Source: M3007 sp964589365 (lineage in GTDB: Bacteria > Bacteroidota > Bacteroidia > Chitinophagales > Saprospiraceae). From it: a stretch of 23,360 bases of DNA. The first letter of the stretch is position 1, and each line of letters opens with the position of its first letter. Location: positions 1 through 23,360 of the forward strand of contig CAZPTQ010000077.1 in the NCBI GenBank assembly GCA_964589365.1, in the 5' to 3' direction. Below are positions 17,601-23,308 of this stretch, piece after piece. A program made the position numbers and the translations under genes. Under the pieces are notes generated by a model. The model saw only the letters and a program-made list of their open reading frames with translations, did no database searches and was not told where the DNA came from.

Positions 17601-18308
17601 TTCACCTTTCAAATTCCAAAGGATTGCGGTGCTATCAGCTGCCCCTGTAAGAATAGAATCGCCGCCGGGAGAAAAAACGGCACAGAGCACGGCTGCTGTA
17701 TGCCCTCCAGAAAATGTGTGGTGCCGGGTGCCTGAGCGTTTCCAAAGCGTGGCAGTTTTGTCATTGCAAGCGGTCAGGACAAAACTACCATCCGGCGAAA
17801 AAGCCACCGAATTCACTGCGTCCGGGTGCTGGTAGGTTTGAGATTCTTCTGTTGAGGAATTCCAGAGCCTGGCAGTATTGTCTTCACTGCCAGTGAGGCA
17901 GTATTTGGCATCAGGCGAAAAAGCGACCGATGTGACCTTGCCTGTATGTAGTTCAAAGGTTTTGATTGGTTCACCACGCTCATCGCGCAGAATGGCCGTG
18001 TAATCAGCGCTTCCCGTCAGGATGTATTTTCCGCCATTGCTGTCATCGGCGTTTTTGGGCGAGAAAGCCACGGCAAGTACTTCTCCATCGTGGCCGAGCA
18101 AGGTGTGTATCTCATGACCTGACCAATCCCAAATTTTGGCCTTATTGTCTATGCTTCCTGTCAGGATAAAATTCCCACTGGGAGAAACATCTACAGCTGT
18201 AATGCCCCTGGTATGCCCAATGGGGACCACCAACCTGGGTTCGTTTTGTTGGGCCGATACAGGCAAAAAATGCAGTCCTAGAAAGCAGAAGGGAAGAATC
18301 CTTTTCAT
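14655..18308 (-). CDS. Exported 14-blade WD40/caspase protease
   Basis: This 1217-residue protein has a signal peptide (1-19, ending Val-Ser-Ala-Gln). Residues 32-622 contain 14 WD40 repeats with typical Phe-Ser-Pro-Asp-Gly and Trp-(Asp/Asn) signatures, enough for two seven-bladed propellers. A conserved linker (637-815) contains Pro-Ser-Gly-Leu-Phe-Asp-Ala-Ser-Pro. The caspase domain starts near 829, with catalytic His920 (YFSGHG) and Cys981 (DACNSG). Asp979 forms the predicted basic-residue pocket. Residues about 1105-1217 match the C-terminal TolB/CsgG-like domain of the paralog at 11528-14617. An Arg-Lys pair at 816-817 corresponds to the dibasic site of that paralog. The propellers probably sense or scaffold partners that control the protease. 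The gene lies 109 bp after the OmpA-family gene and just before its paralog. Confidence 0.92.
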   Translation of the reverse strand: MKRILPFCFLGLHFLPVSAQQNEPRLVVPIGHTRGITAVDVSPSGNFILTGSIDNKAKIWDWSGHEIHTLLGHDGEVLAVAFSPKNADDSNGGKYILTGSADYTAILRDERGEPIKTFELHTGKVTSVAFSPDAKYCLTGSEDNTARLWNSSTEESQTYQHPDAVNSVAFSPDGSFVLTACNDKTATLWKRSGTRHHTFSGGHTAAVLCAVFSPGGDSILTGAADSTAILWNLKGEKLHTFQHAKEIRSVAFSPDGKKILTASSDGTLKVWDHSGKDPLIIKAYVRGRLEGSPGMARGVKFSPEGRFIVSATEREPAAKILEVSSGSVYLSLKGHTSAISTLALSPDGLTLLTGHGDNTTKIWRVMSQEVQSFKYAGKPVSLAFSPKTAIDSVGGRFILTGSEDKGAWLQDLSGSDIKSFKPANRAVFSPDGMSILTGHIDGTTKVWNLATKEAVTLAHAEKKVTALAFSPNGKSLAIGSDDGAVIFWDSAGASPVLFPKSTNSAITALAFAPDGKSIVCGAESGLTEIRTLTGELKKGYPSRFANSNNVSSIAFSPKNAADKNGGRFVLKATGNDAEIWEVESNQVITFSGHTSDLNAVAFSPEGENVLTGSKDGTVKIWNVATRKEIATLIAIDSNDWVVLHPSGLFDASPGAMRQIYYLFGNELLEFKQLKTRFYEPYLFQKILGIKPGGVRPVDELSAVKLYPEVCDWSIKNDSLHVTLTPRSGGIGKVALLLDQTELLADANPARKPSFVVDIKPFAGHYSVQKPNQFNLVLYNQGGDLPSKPFPLDPLTAASNDYGVTAKDPTAPPATQRKSLNNQSDKGLENIHFYALIVGTSKYADVKLNLKYPEKDAAMFEDALKKAGGELFKERMVTKLLSTADTTLKRWPRKKEIREAIHEIAAHAGPDDILLIYFSGHGLTYKAPNSEESQFYYLTTDVSSNDLSEAAMLNSKGISQDSLMDWVRKVKTRKRILIYDACNSGSVVEKMGGAKDLTSDQRKALERINERSGMFVLTGSAADKSSYEANTFGHGLLTYSLLNGMIQVAAENGGDVELGALFDFVADNVSELAKKIDREQRPEVIQAESYPIGQINENTGIKPPNELDIFVRTSLNVSKAGVDFFKISDVVNDELDKSAGEKNPSLVFWGDVSSYSGKYYLIGGEYQEEAEKFSGTANLYQQGITKITSFPISFKKGKEKEWAKALVLEVREYLMKNK

Positions 18309-18417
18309 AAAAGTTGCTGTTTATACGCAGTAAAATACAGTACTCTACATGCAGAGCATCGAACTCGACACGAAGTATCCTTCATGAATTGATAGCAAAT
18401 GGGCGTAGTGATTGAAA

Positions 18418-19539
18418 TCAATAATTGCTCCGCACACGGAACTCTGTGCGACGGTTTTTGGCATGCTCTTCTTCGGAACATTCGACCCCGTTGGCGCATT
18501 TGTTCACAAGTTTTGTCTCGCCAAAGCCATGTGGTATCAATCGTTCTGATTGAATGCCTTTAGAAACAAGGTAATCTACCACGGATTGCGCACGGCGTTG
18601 CGACAGTTCCACATTAAAATCGTCAGAAGCGCGGGAGTCAGTGTGCGCGTTTATTTCGACATGGATGTTCTTCCTTTTGGTCATCAGGTCGAATATTTTT
18701 TCGTTGATAACCCGCTTCGACTCTGAGGTAAGCACCGCACTGTTCAGAGCATAAAAAATTGGAAGCACATTGAATTCGGTGAGATCACAATCGATTGGTT
18801 CCCATACATACCGGGGCTTTTTGCCACCTCCTTCTCTGTCCTCCTCCTCCGGCAAAAAAACCACCTCTTCCTGGGTCACCGCACCAACTTCGGTGGAATC
18901 AACCGTCCAGTCTTTCACGAGTTCTTCTTTTTGGAATGTAATGTATTCGGCAGGGATTTCGGTTTCCCTTACGGTAGCAGCAGAAACCAATGCCCTGCGG
19001 GTAAATTTCCGGTATTTGCCCTTTTGAGGCTCTTGTGTATACCCAGGGGATTGTGTAATTTTTTTTACAGAGATTGGTTTCTTTTCTTCAGGATGCGTCA
19101 CCCAGCAAATCACTTCACAATCACGGGGGTCTGGGCAATTTTGAACCCCTGGCCTTGACTCAAATCGGGAAAACTCTTGCCGTGTTACGATTGAATCCAC
19201 GGCGTTGACCAGTTTCACTGGCAACACCGTAATCTTAGTGATTGGGTCTACAATCAGGATAGAATCAACTACATCCCTGTAAACGGCTGGCACATATTCG
19301 TACCGCTTGGAGGCGGGCCTTACTTCAATGCGCTTTTCAACTGTGCGGTAAGTTGGTTTGGACGCAGTGTAACTAAAGTAGGAAGGGACAATTTCATGTT
19401 TTGTTTTTGTGGTGGTTTCTTCAACTTTGCACCGGATGTAACACGTTCCGGGAGCTGGGTTTTTTGGGTAATCGTCTTGAGCAGAAAGGACATTCCAAGT
19501 GGAAATGGAAAGCAATAGAATGAGTGTGGAATTTCGCAT
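18418..19539 (-). CDS. OmpA-family peptidoglycan-binding protein
   Basis: This is an envelope protein of 373 residues with a signal peptide (1-20, Leu-Ser-Ala-Gln). Residues about 258-371 are an OmpA C-terminal domain. The diaminopimelate-binding pair is visible as Asp301 in HTDSRAS and Arg315/Arg316 in LSQRRAQ, and a Gly-Phe-Gly-Glu-Thr loop and Asn-Arg-Arg-Thr-Glu-Phe end follow. The N-terminal half (28-145) has Pro-Gly-Thr-Cys-Tyr-x-x-Cys and repeated Val-x-Pro segments typical of Bacteroidota OmpA proteins with soluble N-terminal regions. It has no eight-strand barrel. It is probably the first gene of the WD40-caspase operon, so it may tether that system to the cell wall. That link is inferred from position. 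Confidence 0.88.
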   Translation of the reverse strand: MRNSTLILLLSISTWNVLSAQDDYPKNPAPGTCYIRCKVEETTTKTKHEIVPSYFSYTASKPTYRTVEKRIEVRPASKRYEYVPAVYRDVVDSILIVDPITKITVLPVKLVNAVDSIVTRQEFSRFESRPGVQNCPDPRDCEVICWVTHPEEKKPISVKKITQSPGYTQEPQKGKYRKFTRRALVSAATVRETEIPAEYITFQKEELVKDWTVDSTEVGAVTQEEVVFLPEEEDREGGGKKPRYVWEPIDCDLTEFNVLPIFYALNSAVLTSESKRVINEKIFDLMTKRKNIHVEINAHTDSRASDDFNVELSQRRAQSVVDYLVSKGIQSERLIPHGFGETKLVNKCANGVECSEEEHAKNRRTEFRVRSNY

Positions 19540-19644
19540 TGTAATAGAACTGGTTTAGTAAAACTGCTACATTTGGCGGAGATTTTATTCCAATATGAAG
19601 CAGTTTGAGCATTGCCACCAAAGACGCTCAGATTATAAAACGAC

Positions 19645-19667
19645 GTGTAAAATTACACTTAATTTTA
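19645..19667. promoter_or_regulatory. Overlapping palindromes upstream of the TlpA-like gene
   Basis: GTGTAA-AA-TTACAC (19645-19658) is a perfect 6-bp inverted repeat. Overlapping it, TAAAATTA (19648-19655) pairs with TAATTTTA (19660-19667) around four bases. They end 13 bp before the start codon at 19681, in the 141-bp gap shared with the divergent OmpA operon. They may be an operator or a leader hairpin. In A/T-rich DNA such matches are not rare. Confidence 0.3.
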
Positions 19668-19680
19668 AAACCCTCCTATT

Positions 19681-20196
19681 ATGCTGTTAGAAAAATCAAT
19701 TTCCCATTTGTTCCTGCTGGCACTGTTTTCTGTCAGTTGCAGCGGTCCCAGCCCCACAATCACCGCTCCCGCGAAACCAGCCGATCCGAACACGAGCCTT
19801 ACCAAAATCAAAATGTCAGAACTGGATGGACAGCCCATGTCCCTGAAAGATTTTGCGGGCAAACCCGTTTTCCTTAATTTTTGGGCTACCTGGTGTGGGC
19901 CTTGCGTAAGCGAGATGGCGTCCATCGAAAAGGTATCCCAGCAGTTCAAGGACGAGATCGTGTTTCTTGCGGTCAGCAATGAATCGCCCGCGCTCATCAA
20001 ATCCTATCTTAAGAAGCACAAATACAGTTTCAAATTTGCGCACCTCGATGTGAGCTATTTGGATGTATATGTCGTTGCACTACCCACTACCATGCTTATA
20101 GATGCCAATGGCCAATTGGTGGCCGAGGAAGAAGGCTTCCGCAACTGGGCGGATGCTGGCAGTGTACAAAAGCTGAAATCGTTGATGAAGAAGTGA
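19681..20196 (+). CDS. TlpA/ResA-like thioredoxin lipoprotein
   Basis: This is a membrane-anchored thiol-disulfide oxidoreductase of 171 residues. Residues 1-20 form a lipoprotein-type signal with Cys20 as the probable lipidation site (Phe-Ser-Val-Ser-Cys, then Ser-Gly). The thioredoxin fold spans about 41-170. The active site is Trp-Cys-Gly-Pro-Cys at 71-75 (Cys72, Cys75), and the cis-proline is Pro135 in Val-Ala-Leu-Pro-Thr-Thr. Phe-Leu-Asn-Phe-Trp-Ala-Thr-Trp before the active site is the usual TlpA signature. It would reduce or exchange disulfides in periplasmic proteins. It is divergent from the OmpA operon. A link to the protease cluster, which contains Cys-dependent enzymes, is only a possibility. 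Confidence 0.92.
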   Translation: MLLEKSISHLFLLALFSVSCSGPSPTITAPAKPADPNTSLTKIKMSELDGQPMSLKDFAGKPVFLNFWATWCGPCVSEMASIEKVSQQFKDEIVFLAVSNESPALIKSYLKKHKYSFKFAHLDVSYLDVYVVALPTTMLIDANGQLVAEEEGFRNWADAGSVQKLKSLMKK

Positions 20197-20302
20197 ATTC
20201 GTTCGCGGAGCTGTAAAACCCTCGCAAGGCATAACGAAGGAACTAAGGGGCAATAAGGAAAAATCATGGTACAAAGGTGACATCCCACACTGCCAAAAAG
20301 TA

Positions 20303-20364
20303 GCGCAGAAATACGGGTTTACAAAAACCCAGTGTTTCTACGCAACCAACCCCGTAGAAATACT
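20303..20364 (+). promoter_or_regulatory. Structured leader with two alternative hairpins
   Basis: In the 258-bp gap before the arginase-like gene, 20303-20320 can pair with 20325-20343 (17 pairs, one bulge, one mismatch, loop ACAA). The segment 20331-20342 can instead pair with 20353-20364 (12 pairs including one G-U, 10-base loop). Both structures use the same middle segment, so they exclude each other. The G-U pairs favour an RNA read from the plus strand. Nothing else recognisable lies in this gap. It may be an attenuator-type leader or a degraded palindromic repeat. Confidence 0.45.
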
Positions 20365-20454
20365 TGATTTACATGACACCACGTGACTACCATAATGTCG
20401 CTGCGATGCGGCTTTTGCTGAGACCTCTCCAAAATTCAAGTTAACACCTTGTAT

Positions 20455-21537
20455 ATGCTTCAAAACTGGTTAAAACCGCTCCCTACTTCTTTCTGCAAAA
20501 ACGCCCTTGACCCGCTACCCGCCTGGTCGTTTGGCAAAAACACCCTGCTCCACCGCAGCGAAATGCCGGATTTGAAAAAAGTCCGCGCAGCCATCATCGG
20601 TGTGGGTGACAAAGAGTCCAACCTGATCCGCGAACAGTTGTATCGCTGCGCTTTCCCTTTCCCAAAAGCATCGGTGGCTGATCTCGGGAATCTGAGGAAA
20701 GCCGATGCCGCGCTGCTCATTCCGGTACTGTTCGAGCTGCTGAGTGGCAAGGTTTTGCCGATCGTGATAGCCGGAAAAGACGATCTCGCCCGAGCTCAGT
20801 TTTTAGCGTACCAAGAAGCAAAAGCACTGGTGAACATGGCAGTTGTAGACGAGCATTTCCGCCCAGATGGTGTGTACGGCCCGCTTTTGAAACCCCGTCA
20901 CCCGCAACTTTTCCATTTTGGACTGATGGGTCTGCAAGTCCATCAAACCCCGCCGGAAGCCGTGGAGTTTTTGAGCAAAAACCATTTTGACCTTGTGCGC
21001 TTAGGTAAGTCCCGGGCAAACATCGAAGAAACGGAACCTGTGCTTCGTGACGCAGATTTGCTGGCATTTCACCTCTCCGCCCTGAAACAAACCGAGGCCC
21101 CGGGAGTAGCGACGCCCACGCCCTCGGGGTATTTTGCAGAGGAGGCTTGCCAGCTTTGTCGCTACGCAGGCATGAGCGACAAACTCACATCTTTTGGACT
21201 TTACGGATTCCAACCTGAAGCTGATCGGGACGGATTAACCGCCCAAACCGCTGCCCAAATGCTATGGTACCTGCTCGAAGGCTTGTTCAACCGCAAAGGC
21301 GATTACCCTGCCTCTACGACCGGAATGACCGAATATGTGGTTGATTTTAGAAAACTCAACCACCAACTCACCTTTTGGAAAAGCACCAAAAGTGGCCGCT
21401 GGTGGATGCAAGTTCCCGTGGCTACCAAGCGCAAGCACGAGCGGCATCGTTTGGTGCCGTGTTCCTATCAGGATTATCAATCAGCCTGTCGGGAAGAACT
21501 GCCGGAGCGGCTGATGCAGGCACTGGAGCGGTTCTGA
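20455..21537 (+). CDS. Arginase-fold protein with degenerate metal sites
   Basis: This 360-residue protein belongs to the arginase/ureohydrolase-like family common in Bacteroidota, often labelled formimidoylglutamase. Recognisable blocks are Phe-x-Leu-Ser-Ala-Leu-x-Gln-x-Glu-Ala-Pro-Gly (205-217), Glu-Ala-Cys-Gln-x-x-Arg-Tyr-Ala-Gly-Met-Ser (230-241), and Gly-Arg-Trp-Trp-Met and Leu-Val-Pro-Cys-Ser-Tyr near the end. The usual manganese ligands are missing: the GGxH motif reads Gly-Lys-Asp-Asp (107-110), the Asp-Ala-His-x-Asp motif reads Asp-Glu-His-Phe-Arg (132-136), and the Ser-x-Asp-x-Asp motif is absent. It is therefore probably not an active ureohydrolase. The ATG at 20455 is preferred over a TTG 6 bp upstream. 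It has no signal peptide and is cytoplasmic. Confidence 0.85.
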   Translation: MLQNWLKPLPTSFCKNALDPLPAWSFGKNTLLHRSEMPDLKKVRAAIIGVGDKESNLIREQLYRCAFPFPKASVADLGNLRKADAALLIPVLFELLSGKVLPIVIAGKDDLARAQFLAYQEAKALVNMAVVDEHFRPDGVYGPLLKPRHPQLFHFGLMGLQVHQTPPEAVEFLSKNHFDLVRLGKSRANIEETEPVLRDADLLAFHLSALKQTEAPGVATPTPSGYFAEEACQLCRYAGMSDKLTSFGLYGFQPEADRDGLTAQTAAQMLWYLLEGLFNRKGDYPASTTGMTEYVVDFRKLNHQLTFWKSTKSGRWWMQVPVATKRKHERHRLVPCSYQDYQSACREELPERLMQALERF

Positions 21538-21542
21538 GTTGG

Positions 21543-21602
21543 TTGACTGGTTGACTGGTGACTGGTTGACTGGTGATTGGCGGATTGGTGATTGGTGATT
21601 GG
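21543..21602 (+). repeat. Array of 7-8 bp TGAYTGG repeats
   Basis: Eight near-identical units (TGACTGG, TTGACTGG, TGATTGG and one CGGATTGG) run head to tail, beginning 6 bp after the stop codon of the arginase-like gene. A small palindrome AATTAG-TC-CTAATT follows at 21606-21619. With a period of mostly seven, TGA triplets fall in all three plus-strand frames. Confidence 0.9.
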
Positions 21603-21678
21603 TTGAATTAGTCCTAATTGGCTACATTTTTACCCGCCACGGCTAGGGCAATGGCAGCTAAAATTGACCACATTTATT

Positions 21679-22203
21679 ATGAAATCCCTATATCTTTTAT
21701 CCTTTTTGGCAGTCGTCCTCTTCATTTTGCTCGTATGGGTGTATGTCCTTGAGTTCGCCGTGCTGTCAAACACGCTTGAAGTGAAAGTACTGGTAATTGG
21801 CTCGATGCTGGTCGTAGCGACACTGACGAGCGGGGCCTTATGGTATTGGCGGGAACGGTTCACGCCGTTTGAGCGGCATTTTCCGGAAGTGGTTCTGATT
21901 TTGGTTTTCAGCGTGTTGTTTTCGCCGTTGTTTGGGAGTTTGCTGAATAGGAGTCTGGGGAAAAACGAAACGCAACCTTTTGATTTTGTATCTGAAACGG
22001 CCTATTTCGCCTCGGGATATGGTATTTTGAAAGGGGAGAAATGGAGGCCCACGGGCTGGCGGCTTACAGTACGGGAAGGAAAGCGCGAACGACGGCTAAA
22101 GTACAAAAGTCAAGCCTATTTCCCGCTCACCAAGCCAGGAGAAAAGATACTCTTGCCGGTGCGACGGGGGATTTTGGGAGTTAGGGTGGTTCAACTTCAA
22201 TAA
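21679..22203 (+). CDS. Small integral membrane protein of unknown function
   Basis: This 174-residue protein has three hydrophobic helices at about 4-25, 35-57 and 69-90, followed by a basic soluble domain (95-174) rich in Arg and Lys (Lys-Arg-Glu-Arg-Arg-Leu). The ATG at 21679 is preferred. A TTG at 21664 would add Met-Thr-Thr-Phe-Ile without benefit. I do not recognise the family. The soluble C-terminal domain is predicted beta-rich. It lies between two genes of unrelated type and downstream of a heptamer array, and has no evident partner. Confidence 0.65.
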   Translation: MKSLYLLSFLAVVLFILLVWVYVLEFAVLSNTLEVKVLVIGSMLVVATLTSGALWYWRERFTPFERHFPEVVLILVFSVLFSPLFGSLLNRSLGKNETQPFDFVSETAYFASGYGILKGEKWRPTGWRLTVREGKRERRLKYKSQAYFPLTKPGEKILLPVRRGILGVRVVQLQ

Positions 22204-22212
22204 ACTAAGAAC

Positions 22213-22270
22213 GATGAAAGATGAACGATGAACAAGGCACCCAGCGTAGTAATAGTTCATCGTTCATCGT
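22213..22270 (+). terminator. Heptamer repeat and hairpin after the membrane-protein gene
   Basis: Three 7-bp units (GATGAAA, GATGAAC, GATGAAC at 22213-22233) are followed 21 bases later by inverted copies (GTTCATC twice, from 22255). The exact stem is 22220-22233 with 22255-22268, 14 bp, and it is followed by a short T-run. It starts 10 bp after the stop codon, so it may terminate transcription. The repeat composition is unusual for a terminator. Confidence 0.6.
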
Positions 22271-22318
22271 TTTAATACCCTTGTTTCACACTCCTTTTAC
22301 CCACCATATTTCAAACGA

Positions 22319-23308
22319 ATGCGACTTTTCTCCGCTCTACTGTCCACGCTTTTGGCTTTCCAAATTTCCGCTCAAAATTCGGTCGCTTTTTTCCCCGATG
22401 AACTCGTGGTGACGGCCAACTCGCTCAACCTTCGCGCCAAACCGGACGTGAATTCCCAAAAAGTAGTGAGCCTGCCGCAAGGCACTTTGCTCCAGTTTTT
22501 AGATTCATGGAACAATGGCCAATACACCCAGGCCGACACCACCGATGAGAACGCGCCCTATGGACGATGGCTCAAAGTGCGCAACAAAAACAATACGGGC
22601 TGGGTCTTCGATGCTTATGTAAGCAGCACTATTCAACTCTATTACGAGCATTCGCCACAGTTCGATATGCAGGGCATTTCACCGCTATTTTGGTACGGAG
22701 TATACGCCCGCGATTCTTTTTCTGACGAACTCCGAAAAGTGCAGGTTCGCTTGGCTGAGGAGCCGAACGAGTTTTACGGCGGAACGATTAAAATATTGAA
22801 AACCAACCAACCAGACCCCAGCAAATTCCTCATTGCCAGCCACGCACCCCTGCCCACAGGCTATTGCGGTCCGCTTGGCGTGTTCGACCCAAACCAGATG
22901 TTTTTCTCCAAATCGCTCGGGCCCGGCAGCCAACTTTCCATTTACCCAGGCAACGACCTGAACGATACCATAATGAAGCCCACATACGGCCTCGCGGCTA
23001 CTGGCTGCGCGAGTTTCGACAACAACTTTGTGCGTATCACCGATTACAAACTTACCCTGCTCGACTATGCCAATGACCCAATTTTGACCCAAGACCTCAC
23101 AGACTGGGTTCGCACCGAAATCCCGGAAGTGAACCCTACCGTGGACTTGCTCTGGTTTGGAGACCTCGACCGCGACAACCTTCCTGATGCCATTATTCAA
23201 GATTGCCCTTACGAGGTGGGGTGTCGGGCTTCGCTTTTTCTCTCCTCAAAAGCCCGGTCAGGGGAATACCTCAGGAAGGCTTGTGAGTTTTATTGGCCGG
23301 GGGACTGA
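22319..23308 (+). CDS. Exported SH3-domain protein
   Basis: This 329-residue protein has a signal peptide (1-18, ending Gln-Ile-Ser-Ala-Gln). Residues about 30-102 are a bacterial SH3 domain (Asn-Leu-Arg-Ala-Lys-Pro, then Gly-Trp-Val-Phe), which usually binds peptidoglycan or peptides. The middle (105-270) shows no recognisable domain. Residues 276-310 contain Phe-Gly-Asp-Leu-Asp-Arg-Asp-x-x-Pro-Asp-Ala, an FG-GAP/VCBS-like loop common in Bacteroidota SH3 proteins, followed by Leu-Phe-Leu-Ser-Ser-Lys-Ala. It may sense or bind the wall. The stop codon overlaps the first unit of a 7-bp repeat array. Confidence 0.82.
   Translation: MRLFSALLSTLLAFQISAQNSVAFFPDELVVTANSLNLRAKPDVNSQKVVSLPQGTLLQFLDSWNNGQYTQADTTDENAPYGRWLKVRNKNNTGWVFDAYVSSTIQLYYEHSPQFDMQGISPLFWYGVYARDSFSDELRKVQVRLAEEPNEFYGGTIKILKTNQPDPSKFLIASHAPLPTGYCGPLGVFDPNQMFFSKSLGPGSQLSIYPGNDLNDTIMKPTYGLAATGCASFDNNFVRITDYKLTLLDYANDPILTQDLTDWVRTEIPEVNPTVDLLWFGDLDRDNLPDAIIQDCPYEVGCRASLFLSSKARSGEYLRKACEFYWPGD

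Noticed and set aside
18309..18417. Independent promoter for the WD40-caspase gene
   Set aside because: Only a weak TATTTTAC box without a good upstream element was seen. The 109-bp gap gives no firm decision.
20449..20454. TTG start for the arginase-like gene
   Set aside because: An ATG 6 bp downstream gives a normal N-terminus, and there is no ribosome-binding signal to favour TTG.
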